A stretch of DNA of 64,000 nt from Phycisphaerae bacterium (lineage in GTDB: Bacteria > Planctomycetota > Phycisphaerae > Sedimentisphaerales > Anaerohalosphaeraceae). The stretch spans positions 1 to 64,000 of the forward strand of contig JAAYCR010000031.1 of assembly GCA_012729675.1 (NCBI GenBank), given 5' to 3'. Every line of letters starts with the position of its first letter. Positions within the stretch are counted from its first letter, which is position 1. This document shows positions 11,530 through 19,321 of the stretch, piece after piece. Made by a program: the position numbers and the translations under genes. A model generated the notes under the pieces. The model saw nothing but the letters and a program-made list of their open reading frames with translations, was not told the DNA's origin and did not search any database.

Positions 11530-12112
11530 TTTTTGCCTCATTATTTTTCCAGGTGCGGACTGCCGCTTGCCAGTCCTTCATTTTGTTTTGGCCGAGCAAC
11601 CAGCCCCGCGCGGTGTAGTGGTCAACAAAGTGCTGCCCGTCAAGAACAAACCCGATTGACTGCGCATACTCGGTTACTTCTCCCGGGGATGGCTTGATGA
11701 ATTTTGCAGATGTTTTTTTGGGTATATATTTTAATCTTTTAAATTGATCTTTTCTTTTATGGTCTACTCTGTTGACCGGTTCCGGTCTAAATCCTTGACC
11801 GCCGGTAGCGTCTAAATTAGACCGGTCTAATTCCTTGACCGGTCTAATCTGCTGACTGGTTCTGTAGTGGTTTGGCTTGCCGTTCCCCCGGCGTTCCACC
11901 ACAAGAACACCTGCCTTGTCCAGCCGGTCGATTGCATCGCAAACAGCCTGACCAGAAAGCCCAGTCTTTTCCATTATGTCCCGCTTGCCCGGCCAGCATA
12001 CATCTTTGCCATTGAAAGCATTCAGCACAACGGCATATACCAGCTTGTCGCTCGGCAGTAAGTCCCGGCGCGCGGCTATATCCTGCGGCAGTTTGTAAAA
12101 AAGCCCCGTCAT
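11447..12112 (-). CDS. Island replication initiator-like HTH protein with internal iterons
   Basis: 221 aa. The N-terminal winged-helix domain (about 20-85) contains KRDIMEKTGLSGQAVCDAI, typical of phage replication proteins of the O or DnaD-like type. The middle (about 84-120) is low-complexity and is encoded by the iteron-like DNA repeats. The C-terminal part (VDHYTARGWLLGQNKMKDW..AVRTWKNN) resembles the C-terminus of phage replisome organisers. The ATG overlaps the stop of the upstream xis-like gene (ATGA), which suggests coupling. The likely role is origin recognition and recruitment of the DnaC-like protein encoded next. Confidence 0.75.
   Translation of the reverse strand: MTGLFYKLPQDIAARRDLLPSDKLVYAVVLNAFNGKDVCWPGKRDIMEKTGLSGQAVCDAIDRLDKAGVLVVERRGNGKPNHYRTSQQIRPVKELDRSNLDATGGQGFRPEPVNRVDHKRKDQFKRLKYIPKKTSAKFIKPSPGEVTEYAQSIGFVLDGQHFVDHYTARGWLLGQNKMKDWQAAVRTWKNNEAKNGKSKNRPRHTDDFSEMQSAYGISIEQ
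11761..11857. repeat. Iteron-like repeats, candidate replication origin of the island
   Basis: Four 17-bp units of the form GGTCTAAATCCTTGACC start at 11761, 11784, 11824 and 11841. A degenerate fifth unit lies at 11809-11823. A perfect 14-bp palindrome TTAGACCGGTCTAA lies at their centre. They sit inside the replication-protein gene, as the lambda origin sits inside gene O. Confidence 0.65.
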
Positions 12113-12324
12113 CTCCCCGGCCTCCAGTGCGGGCTACACCCTGATTCAACCCAACTTTCGACCTGCCGCCGGTTGTACCGCACGCTGCCGCCCAGCCTGA
12201 TCGGTTGAATAGGGAACCGTCCGCTTTGCCGCATTGAAAAGAAGGCGTTTTTGCCGACGGAAAGCATCGCGCAGACGGCCTTGTAATCAACAAGCAGGGC
12301 ATCATCGGGGAGTTTATTCGCCAT
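12109..12324 (-). CDS. AlpA/excisionase-like HTH protein
   Basis: 71 aa starting at MANKLPDD. ATG 12324 is preferred over a start at 12357 because a G-rich ribosome-binding stretch precedes it and because it overlaps the upstream gene by only 11 bp. The pattern YKAVCAMLSVGKNAFFSMRQ..FPIQPIRLGGSVRYNRRQVESWV is the small MerR-like/AlpA winged helix of excisionases and phage activators. It probably regulates excision or the replication genes of the island. Confidence 0.7.
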   Translation of the reverse strand: MANKLPDDALLVDYKAVCAMLSVGKNAFFSMRQSGRFPIQPIRLGGSVRYNRRQVESWVESGCSPHWRPGR

Positions 12325-12514
12325 TCTTCGCCCCCCCCTTGGCAACGATACGCTCAACAGCCTTTATAGCGGCTCTGCGCGAGAATCTGTAATCACCGTC
12401 GCAGATATGAACGCCCGGAATAGCCCCCTCGTCGGCCTTCTTCCGCAGCCAGCCAACCGGCATCTTGGTCGCTGTGGCCAACCCCAACAAGCTGATTATG
12501 TTTGCCTTACTCAT
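12314..12514 (-). CDS. Small DNA-binding excisionase-like protein
   Basis: 66 aa. MPVGWLRKKADEGAIPGV followed by GDYRFSRRAAIKAVERI is the helix-wing arrangement of helix-turn-helix excisionase-type proteins (bind helix, turn, wing with Gly-Arg-Phe). It overlaps the next xis-like gene by 11 bp. It is the first gene of the block that runs to terS. Confidence 0.6.
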   Translation of the reverse strand: MSKANIISLLGLATATKMPVGWLRKKADEGAIPGVHICDGDYRFSRRAAIKAVERIVAKGGAKNGE

Positions 12515-12562
12515 ACCGATATTTTGCCCTTATGAGCAAGGCAAAGCAAACAAACCATCGGT

Positions 12563-12583
12563 CATTTAATGGCCATTTAATGG
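12563..12583. promoter_or_regulatory. Direct repeat upstream of the xis-like operon (possible operator)
   Basis: CATTTAATGG occurs at 12563-12572 and 12574-12583, an 11-bp spacing of one helical turn. It lies about 50-70 bp upstream of the first xis-like start, where a repressor would act. Confidence 0.4.
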
Positions 12584-12590
12584 CGCGCCG

Positions 12591-13259
12591 TTATTCTTTG
12601 ATACCCTTATCCTCAAGGTGTTGTATGCCCTTCTTTGTGGCAGCGTACCCGCTCCGTTCGCCATTTGGCCTGCAAATATATCCCCCAGATTCAAGAGCGG
12701 CCAATTCCTTCTTCACGGTTGTTGTGGACTTTATATCTTCGTCTACTTTGTGGCATATGGCTTTTCTCAATAACGGGGCTTCAGCTGATGCAATCACCTG
12801 AAGGATAATCAGTCCGCTCGCGCTTGGAATATACACTGGGTCGGTTAGCGACAAGGCCGTTTTGACCATTTGAATAGCATCTTCAATGCGTGATATTAGG
12901 GTAAAGGGGTACCCCTCTTTCACAAAGCCAGTCCGTCTGAATAGCGCAATATCGGTATCGGGATTCAGACAGTCCCAGAAGCCTCCGGCCTCTTGCGGGT
13001 TCTGGATAGCAAAACCTAACTCATTGAGGATATAAAACGCCGCCAGTTCCTTTTGTTTTTCAGTCAGTGTGTCTGGTGGTTCGAGAGAGTCCAGAAAATC
13101 CAATGAATAATACTCCCGCGACCAGTCAATAACGGCCTGATCTTGATGGGCGGCCTTTACAGTATCGGTGAATTGCTTCTGTTTTGTCGGTGTGTCAATC
13201 AAGGCATTCAGCTTGCCCGGCAGGTATTTTAACCAATCCCGAAATTCTTCTATTTCCAT
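12591..13259 (-). CDS. Island protein with C-terminal winged helix, function unknown
   Basis: 222 aa starting at ATG 13259, which has AAAGGA eight bases upstream. The N-terminal two thirds are helical with no family I recognise. The C-terminus (about 160-222) carries a winged-helix-like pattern: LRKAICHKVDEDIKSTTTVKKELAALESGGYI, then a Gly-rich wing and GYAATKKGIQHLE. It could be the transcriptional regulator of the island, given its position next to the operator-like repeat and the xis-like genes. Confidence 0.65.
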   Translation of the reverse strand: MEIEEFRDWLKYLPGKLNALIDTPTKQKQFTDTVKAAHQDQAVIDWSREYYSLDFLDSLEPPDTLTEKQKELAAFYILNELGFAIQNPQEAGGFWDCLNPDTDIALFRRTGFVKEGYPFTLISRIEDAIQMVKTALSLTDPVYIPSASGLIILQVIASAEAPLLRKAICHKVDEDIKSTTTVKKELAALESGGYICRPNGERSGYAATKKGIQHLEDKGIKE

Positions 13260-13345
13260 CGGCACAGTCCTTTACCAGTCCAAAATTAAGCGCGGCCAGC
13301 CGGTGGACTTTGCCGGTTTTCGCTCCGTCGAGCTATGCCGCGCCC

Positions 13346-13612
13346 TCAAAAATCTGTTACGGCTTCGACTTTTGCAGGTTGGCTTTTTCTCCATCTGCTT
13401 TTTGTTGGTTCCTGTCGCTGCCGTTCGTCGGCTGCTTCTCGTTTGACAGGCGAAAGCGTTTGCCCCACTCCCACTTGAACATCCGCAGCCAGTTTTTGGC
13501 GTACTCGCTCATTGTCCTGGTACTCCTGAATATACTTTTTTGCTCTATCTGAATGTTTTTCTATCTGCAAAAGGACAAACAGAAGGACAAACATTTTGTC
13601 CGAGTTTCGCAA
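13346..13612 (-). CDS. Small charged protein, doubtful
   Basis: At most 88 aa, rich in Lys, Arg and Gln (for example RAKKYIQEYQDNERVRQKLA), with no family resemblance. It lies between the integrase and the winged-helix gene and may be a real small island gene or chance reading. The start is uncertain. Confidence 0.25.
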   Translation of the reverse strand: MRNSDKMFVLLFVLLQIEKHSDRAKKYIQEYQDNERVRQKLAADVQVGVGQTLSPVKREAADERQRQEPTKSRWRKSQPAKVEAVTDF

Positions 13613-13656
13613 GTCCCTTTTTTACCATCGTTTATGCTCCGTGTGCATCGGTTACC

Positions 13657-14976
13657 CTAACCGATGCTCTGTATTTTGGGTTCTTCTTTGACCGTCTCAA
13701 AGTCTGGCAACCCGTCAATAGCCGCCGCCTGTCGGTCGTCGTTGCTGTGTGTATAGAGTGCCAGTGTTAGGTTAATATCGCTATGTCGCATCAAGTCCAT
13801 TGCAACCTTCGGATGAACACCGGATTCAGCTAACAGCGTCCCGAACGTGTGCCTCAAACTGTGAAAATCGGCCTTGCCCCTGTGTGTGACAATCTTCAAA
13901 AAATCGCTGTCATGGCGTGCCTGGTGTTCCTCTGGTTCGTCTTTAACAGCATCAATCCATTGCTGACGGGATTCGGCCAGATCCCTCTGCAAGACCAAAG
14001 CGGCCTTGTCCGGCACATTGAACGCTTTAGCCGTCGGCAGCTTGCTGGACAGGTGCGCCTTGATTCTGTCCATCAGGGCGGCCTTGACGGGCAGCAGGGC
14101 GGGCTTTTTGTTTTTGGTGTGTTCGGCTTTGATCTTGACCGTAAGCCGCTTAAAATCAAAACTGGTGCGTTTCAGAGACGCTATTTCCTCTTTACGCAGC
14201 CCCGTCGATAGTGCCAACTCATAAACCAACGCCCGCTCATGGCCGGAGACATTCCATCGCTCCGGGGCAGTCTCGACATACGCCAGCAGGTAGGTTATTT
14301 CATCGGTGGACAGGGCGCGCCGGGGCGTTTCAACTCGGACGTTTTTCAATTCGAGATGCTGTAAGGGGTCATCGGCCAAACGATCACTCCTGTAAGCCCA
14401 TTTTGTGAATTGTTTACAGGCGCGCAGGTGGTGCAACTTGCCAAACGCCGACGCCTTGCCGATCTGGGTCAACTCGATCTTGTCGGTCTTGGGATTGCGT
14501 TTGTGGACGACCGTTTGCAGCGCGCCGATAATCGTCATTGTCCTGTTGGCAGTGATCTCGGACAACGACCGGAACCCCGCTTCATTGAAAACCCGCTTTG
14601 CCCTCTGGTGGACAAGGGCGGACTGTTTCTGTCCCGTCCCCCCGGCCAGCAGTGCGGCGCGCCAGTCGTCAAGGTGAACCGTCAGAGACGACCTACCCGC
14701 AACCCGTGCCGCTGAAATAAGCCCCCATTGTGCGAAACGTTCTTGCATTTTGGGGGATTGCTGATTTACCCATTCTTGAAGGGCAACCCCCGGCGTTTCG
14801 CCTCCTGATTTGGCGGCGATCAAGTCCCCGATTTTATTGGCAAACGTTTGGGACTGTGGTTTTGATTCAAACAAAGGCAACCTGAACCGCTTGCCCCCTA
14901 CCCTTACATCGCAATACCATTTTAGGGATTCTTGACGTTTTCCGTCGTTTTTGAAATTGTGTTTGTAGATTCTCAT
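13657..14976 (-). CDS. int: Tyrosine recombinase/integrase of the island
   Basis: 439 aa. It has an Arg-binding-type N-terminus, a SAM-like core-binding domain (about 80-200) and a C-terminal catalytic domain. The catalytic residues are visible: Arg in LSTGLRKEEIASLK, His-x-x-Arg in HSLRHTFGTLL, His in MRHSDINLT and the nucleophile Tyr in ALYTHSND. It lies 300 bp from the intact tRNA-Arg and points away from it, as in most tRNA-targeting islands. It should catalyse integration between the phage-type attP and the tRNA 3' end, and excision with a xis partner. Confidence 0.92.
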   Translation of the reverse strand: MRIYKHNFKNDGKRQESLKWYCDVRVGGKRFRLPLFESKPQSQTFANKIGDLIAAKSGGETPGVALQEWVNQQSPKMQERFAQWGLISAARVAGRSSLTVHLDDWRAALLAGGTGQKQSALVHQRAKRVFNEAGFRSLSEITANRTMTIIGALQTVVHKRNPKTDKIELTQIGKASAFGKLHHLRACKQFTKWAYRSDRLADDPLQHLELKNVRVETPRRALSTDEITYLLAYVETAPERWNVSGHERALVYELALSTGLRKEEIASLKRTSFDFKRLTVKIKAEHTKNKKPALLPVKAALMDRIKAHLSSKLPTAKAFNVPDKAALVLQRDLAESRQQWIDAVKDEPEEHQARHDSDFLKIVTHRGKADFHSLRHTFGTLLAESGVHPKVAMDLMRHSDINLTLALYTHSNDDRQAAAIDGLPDFETVKEEPKIQSIG

Positions 14977-14997
14977 GTCCTATCCCTTCCCAAAAAA

Positions 14998-15042
14998 CAA
15001 TCGCCGGGTGTGCCGAACGTGGTGAACGTTCCCCGGCGATTG
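14998..15042. other. Long hairpin between integrase and attR
   Basis: CAATCGCCGGG (14998-15008) pairs perfectly with CCCGGCGATTG (15032-15042). The loop itself contains GAACGT/ACGTTC. It lies in the leader of the integrase gene and may control its expression or be part of the attachment region. Confidence 0.5.
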
Positions 15043-15128
15043 AATACGATAAGTTCAGGTTGTTTTTTCCGTTCGGCACAATCAAATAATACCCCAAAAG
15101 CCGGGGCACGTCAAGGGACAAAATAAAA

Positions 15129-15149
15129 ATTGTCCCCCACATTGTCCCC
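15129..15149. repeat. Right arm-type repeat of the island
   Basis: ATTGTCCCCCACATTGTCCCC matches the repeat at 8881-8899 inside the left end and has the same orientation. Confidence 0.4.
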
Positions 15150-15277
15150 GCAAAAGGGAATTTTCGGGAATCATCGGGAACGACAAGGAAGGGGTATCCG
15201 AGCCGAATTATCGAAAAAAAACCTTGTTATTGGCGCAAAATCGGCGATTTATGGCTGATAAAGGGAATAAATAGAAC

Positions 15278-15351
<74 letters not shown>

Positions 15352-15491
15352 ATAACGGCTTATGTAGCGAACGCGTGTGCGGAAAGGAACTGTCCATTTC
15401 GTATTGCACCCGGTTCTTCGCCTCAGATGCTCCTATTGTAACCACAGCAGGGTTGCTTTCAATCGAAAATCATTGACCGCATCAAAAAACA

Positions 15492-16019
15492 TTAGCGTTC
15501 CTGGCGAAGCTCTTTGAGATGTCGCAGATAGGCGTCCGCGCCACCGTTTTGATAACCCGTTTCTGCGTAGGGCGTTCCGTCCGCCCGCATCAGGATCACC
15601 GTCGGAAAGCCCTCAATGCGATAGATACGTATCAACCGATCATTCTGCGCCTGCAACTGCCTGGATTGGCGGGATTTATCATCCGGTAAATCGATATTCA
15701 CCAAGACAAAATCTTTACCCACTTCGTCCACAAATCCCGGCCTGGAAAAAACCTCGCCATCCAGCCGTTTGCACCAATAGCACCAGTCGGACCCCGAAAA
15801 ATTCACCAGCAGATCCTTGCCCTCCTCGGCCGCTTTGGCCTTAGCGGCCTCAAAGTCCGTCCTCCACATTTCCGAATTCCGCTGAGCACGCCCGTCGGCG
15901 GGCGCGACAGCCTGCGGCTCCGCGTTGGGGTTGGCCGTGGCCGGCTCTGTGTTCTTCGAACAGCCCGCGACAGCCAGTACGAGCGACAAAAATGAAATTA
16001 ACCAATACCGAATATGCAT
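15492..16019 (-). CDS. Thioredoxin-fold lipoprotein
   Basis: 175 aa starting at MHIRYW. This ATG is chosen because AGGAG lies 7 bases upstream, while an ATG two codons earlier is too close to it. The signal peptide ends in the lipobox LAVAGC with Cys20, so the protein is predicted to be lipid-anchored in the periplasm. A thioredoxin-like domain follows with the redox motif C80-Y-W-C83 in SGSDWCYWCKRL and the cis-Pro region GFPTVILM. This resembles the DUF255/thioredoxin_7 group of periplasmic thiol reductases. The partner is unknown. Confidence 0.85.
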   Translation of the reverse strand: MHIRYWLISFLSLVLAVAGCSKNTEPATANPNAEPQAVAPADGRAQRNSEMWRTDFEAAKAKAAEEGKDLLVNFSGSDWCYWCKRLDGEVFSRPGFVDEVGKDFVLVNIDLPDDKSRQSRQLQAQNDRLIRIYRIEGFPTVILMRADGTPYAETGYQNGGADAYLRHLKELRQER

Positions 16020-16104
16020 CGCCATTCTCCTGAAAGAGTTTTTTCTCGTTTAAATACAACCTGTTATTCGCCCTTTGCGTCGGGTTTGTTCGTTTATTTT
16101 CTGT

Positions 16105-16133
16105 TTGACGCGGTAATACAATTCCTGTAAAAT
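16105..16133 (+). promoter_or_regulatory. Promoter of tatA
   Basis: TTGACG (16105-16110), 17-bp spacer, TAAAAT (16128-16133), about 45 bp upstream of the tatA ATG. Confidence 0.6.
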
Positions 16134-16178
16134 GACTGTTTTATTGCCAAAAAAATATTCAGAAAGGATTTTATTAAT

Positions 16179-16430
16179 ATGGTCAACACACTGCTGGCCT
16201 TTTGGACGCCCGGCCCGGGCGAGCTGATTATCATATTAGCCATTGCGGTGATTATTTTCGGACGCAGACTGCCCGAAATCGCCCGCGGTCTCGGCAAAAG
16301 CATCACCGAATTCAAAAAGGGCATCAAGGACACTGAAGACGACTTCCATAAAGCCATTGACGAGTCCGACAAGATTGCCGACGAACATGCCAAGAAGACA
16401 AAAGCGAAAGACACCGATGATAACGTCTAA
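16179..16430 (+). CDS. tatA: Sec-independent translocase protein TatA
   Basis: 83 aa. One N-terminal transmembrane helix (about 14-30, GELIIILAIAVIIFG) runs into the FGRRLPEIARGLGKSI hinge and amphipathic helix, the TatA/E signature. A charged C-terminal tail follows. TatA forms the pore of the twin-arginine pathway with TatC. An AGAAAGG site precedes the ATG. It is convergent with tatC and separated from it by only 9 bp, which is unusual because tat genes are usually co-directional. Confidence 0.92.
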   Translation: MVNTLLAFWTPGPGELIIILAIAVIIFGRRLPEIARGLGKSITEFKKGIKDTEDDFHKAIDESDKIADEHAKKTKAKDTDDNV

Positions 16431-16439
16431 ACAGTTGTT

Positions 16440-17213
16440 TTATGCGGCTTGTTTTCGTTTTTTGTGCCACAGGCGGCAGACCAGAATGCTGCCTTCGTAG
16501 AGGATATAGAGCGGTATCGCCAGTGAAACCTGAGTCACCGGATCGGGCGGGGTCGCCATAGCGGCCACGATAAACGCTGCAAGAATAACATATTTTCGCA
16601 CGCGGCACAGTGTCTCGACCGTGATCAACCCCATCCGCTCGGCAAAAACAATCGCGATCGGCGTCTGAAATGCCGCTCCGAACACCAGCGCCAGCGTCAG
16701 CACGAAATTGACGGCCTTGGTGATCTGCGGCTGATAGATATATTCCACACCCAATTGGAATTTTGCTAAATACTTGAAGGCAAGCGGTGCAATTCCCAGC
16801 AGAAACAACAGGACGCCGCAGATGAACAGAATTGCACTGGCGGGTGCGGCCGTATAGACAAACCGCCGCTCATGCTTGTACAGTCCCGCCGACACAAATG
16901 CCCACATCTGGTAAAACAGCCACGGCGAACTGATCAGTGCCGCCAGCACCATCGAGGCCTTGATATAGACCATAAACGGTTCGGCCACTTCTATCGCCTG
17001 AAGCTTAACGTCCACCCCGGCCTCTTGCATGGCCGTCTGATACGGCGAGAGTATGGCTGCCAGAAACCAATTGCCGAAGAACAGGGAGATCAGTATCGCC
17101 GCCACAAATCCTGTAATGGCCAACATCAGCCGTGAGCGCAGTTCTTCCAAGTGGTCGCCCAGACTCATACTGATTAACCCGTCGTCTTCGTATTTTTTTC
17201 GTTTATTCGCCAT
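16440..17213 (-). CDS. tatC: Sec-independent translocase protein TatC
   Basis: 257 aa with six hydrophobic segments. The N-terminal SLGDHLEELRSRL motif and the conserved PFMVYIKASM..ALISSPWLFYQMWAFVSAGLY region are diagnostic of TatC, the receptor for twin-arginine signal peptides in the inner membrane. It faces tatA tail to tail. No tatB gene is visible nearby. Confidence 0.95.
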   Translation of the reverse strand: MANKRKKYEDDGLISMSLGDHLEELRSRLMLAITGFVAAILISLFFGNWFLAAILSPYQTAMQEAGVDVKLQAIEVAEPFMVYIKASMVLAALISSPWLFYQMWAFVSAGLYKHERRFVYTAAPASAILFICGVLLFLLGIAPLAFKYLAKFQLGVEYIYQPQITKAVNFVLTLALVFGAAFQTPIAIVFAERMGLITVETLCRVRKYVILAAFIVAAMATPPDPVTQVSLAIPLYILYEGSILVCRLWHKKRKQAA

Positions 17214-17325
17214 TTGTTTAATGAAATGCCGGCTGGAAGCCGGCGATACCTGTTTGAATAAGGCCTGTTCAGTCTATCCGAATCGCCGTCTGTTGACAAG
17301 ATTATTCATGTTGCTGGGGTGCCCC

Positions 17326-17430
17326 GTGCGTGAGATTCTTTTCCGGCAGGACATTTTGGCTTTGAATTGGGTTTGTTTTTTTACAGTCATCAGTTGTCAG
17401 TGATCAGTAAACAGTTGTGGAATAGTATCT
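17326..17430. repeat. Dispersed ~100-bp repeat, copy 1
   Basis: TTTTCCGGCAGGACATTTTG...GGGTTTGTTTTTTT...CAGTTGTCAGTGATCAGTAA...CAGTTGTGGAATA. The same string, slightly diverged, recurs at 54776-54889. The TCAGT part has a 7-bp period. Confidence 0.7.
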
Positions 17431-18274
17431 TACGATTTTTGCATAAGAGGAAATTGGGTTTGTTTGTTCATTTTTAAGGAGTCAGGAGACAGGAGTCAGA
17501 AGGTCGGATTTTTCCCTTTCTGGCCACGGATTATCACCAATTCAGTTCTTAGTTCTTAGTTCTTAGTTCTTAGTTCGGAGTTCAGCCCACATACCTACAT
17601 TCTTGAGTTCTTGAGTTCTTTGGTCCTTGTGTTCTTAGTTTTGAGTTGTGTCGAAGTTTCTTGTTTTTATGGTTTTTAGACACAGATTGACACTGATTAA
17701 GGGGATTATTGTATTTATTACGAAAAGCACGATGATTTTTTGTGACGGGTTGTTCATTATTTTCCTCCATTCGGACGGTGTGCCCGATAGGGGAGTATTA
17801 TACCACAAAACAGGCCGAAAGGCAAGAAATGGATTGACGAGTGACGATGGACGATGGACTAAGGGGTGTGGCTTGGTGGTGATTTTTATTGATTTTTTGG
17901 GAAAGTTGTTGACGTAATTTGGACTGTGGAGTTAAATTGAATGGAATCTTTGAGCGGGCGACGGAGAAAATAAAACGTAAGATGGAAAAAGTAAAAAAAG
18001 AGGGGTATTTACCACGAAGAAATGAAGGGCGCGAAGGTGTGGCCGGGCGAAACGAGAGATTGACGATGGGCGCGTGACAACGGACAATTTTACAGAACTT
18101 TTACATTACTTTTTCGTTTTTGGTGTACAATTTAGACAAACGGATCGCAATTGAATGACGATTTCAGACATTCACGACCTTGATTTATCTGTGAGGCGAG
18201 GCATCGAGTCCAACGGTTGGGTTCGAAATTCATTGTGCAACAGGCTCTGTGAGGAAACAAAAATGAAAGCACAG
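17431..18274. repeat. Gene-free region with several heptad-repeat tracts
   Basis: No convincing gene is present. Period-7 tracts are AGGAGTC-type (17478-17503), TTCTTAG-type (17541-17580), TTCTTGAG-type (17602-17645) and GACGATG-type (17834-17864). A period-9 tract CCACGAAGA... lies near 18010. The region is AT-rich. Confidence 0.65.
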
Positions 18275-18356
18275 AAAACCGGGGACAGTCATCTATCAAT
18301 TGACAATCGAATAAACGACGGGGATGGAAATGGGTCACTGACCCTTGTTTTCCGGT
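18275..18356 (+). repeat. GGGGACAGT hairpin repeat, copy R1
   Basis: Begins AAAACCGGGGACAGTC and ends GGGTCACTGACCCTTGTTTTCC. The ends are inverted repeats, so the ~80-bp unit can fold into a hairpin. It is the first of four copies separated by one gene each. Confidence 0.8.
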
Positions 18357-18403
18357 GGTAAAGTTGGAAATTTATGAGATGAAACTTTAAAGGAGTTCTT
18401 GCA

Positions 18404-19255
18404 ATGAAAAACTGTACTTTAATACTATTATTTGCATTGTTGCTAAATGGTATCCATGCACAAAGCACCGAAAATCAAAAAATGAATCGGAGCCAAAATT
18501 CGGGGGAAATTTCTTACTTGACTATTGAGCAGTCTCTTCTGTCTTTAACAGACGTCTCATATTTTGTGTCCGGGGATTTTCCTTTTAACCGCATAAACCC
18601 AAAGGTAAAAGAGTACTTGTTGTTCTATCTTGAAAATGACAATTCTTTTGGAGAAATTACTGACTATTCATTGAGATTGCTGGGCTACGTTGCTGGGGAA
18701 GAGGATCTGCCCTATATTGATAAGTTTATTCAAACTTCAATAATAAAAGCAAATGCAGGTAATCCAAATGATAGACACGCAGGTAATTTATTAAAGAAAA
18801 TTGGTTCAGGAAGCGGCTGCATGATAGGAATGATGGTTAATAAAGAAATTAAAGGAGCAAGAGAACTCCTAAACAAATATGTGGAATCTTCTGTATGGCT
18901 TTCTGGTAGTACAACGGATTCAACTCGTAGAAATTCCCTGTCTGCACATAGAGACTTTATGGTTCAAGCATTTCAATATTCAATGGAGGGTTCTGTATTG
19001 CAAGCCATGGAAAGTGAGTTATCAAAAGGAAGAGCAGAGTTAGGAGATGATCTTGAGCGTTTTGGTAAATGGGATACTGACATGTATACAAAATCAATGA
19101 GACCTGTTAATCTTCAAGAAGAAGATTTGCAGCGAAAACTTAATGATGACTTATTAAAAAAACATCGCGGAATAGAGCCCATATTAATGAAAATAACATT
19201 CCAGCAATGGATAGACAACCAAGAGAAAAACCGGGGACAGTCATCTATCAATTGA
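18404..19255 (+). CDS. Secreted protein of unknown function, paralogue of the gene at 21285
   Basis: 283 aa with a clear signal peptide (KNCTLILLFALLLNGIHAQ). GGAG lies upstream of the ATG. The mature part is helical, with segments such as LLGYVAGEEDLPYIDKFIQT that resemble HEAT/armadillo-like helices, and a Gly-rich GSGSGCMIGMMV. No known domain is recognised. The last residues EKNRGQSSIN are encoded by the GGGGACAGT repeat that follows (R2). It is about 60% identical to the gene at 21285 in the centre, with nearly identical ends. It is AT-rich compared with the core genes, which suggests acquisition. Confidence 0.7.
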   Translation: MKNCTLILLFALLLNGIHAQSTENQKMNRSQNSGEISYLTIEQSLLSLTDVSYFVSGDFPFNRINPKVKEYLLFYLENDNSFGEITDYSLRLLGYVAGEEDLPYIDKFIQTSIIKANAGNPNDRHAGNLLKKIGSGSGCMIGMMVNKEIKGARELLNKYVESSVWLSGSTTDSTRRNSLSAHRDFMVQAFQYSMEGSVLQAMESELSKGRAELGDDLERFGKWDTDMYTKSMRPVNLQEEDLQRKLNDDLLKKHRGIEPILMKITFQQWIDNQEKNRGQSSIN

Positions 19256-19302
19256 CAATCGAATAAACGACGGGGATGGAAATGGGTAAGGGTCCCTTGT
19301 TT
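19226..19302 (+). repeat. GGGGACAGT hairpin repeat, copy R2
   Basis: Same unit as R1. Its first 30 bases encode the C-terminus and stop of the gene at 18404. Its right end is altered (GGGTAAGGGTCCCTTG). Confidence 0.8.
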
Positions 19303-19321
19303 ATATGAAAGGATTTCACTG

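Noticed and set aside
18001-18130. AT-rich -35/-10-like strings upstream of the first hairpin repeat
   Set aside because: Spacing between the best -35 and -10 candidates is 19-20 bp, so no promoter is called.
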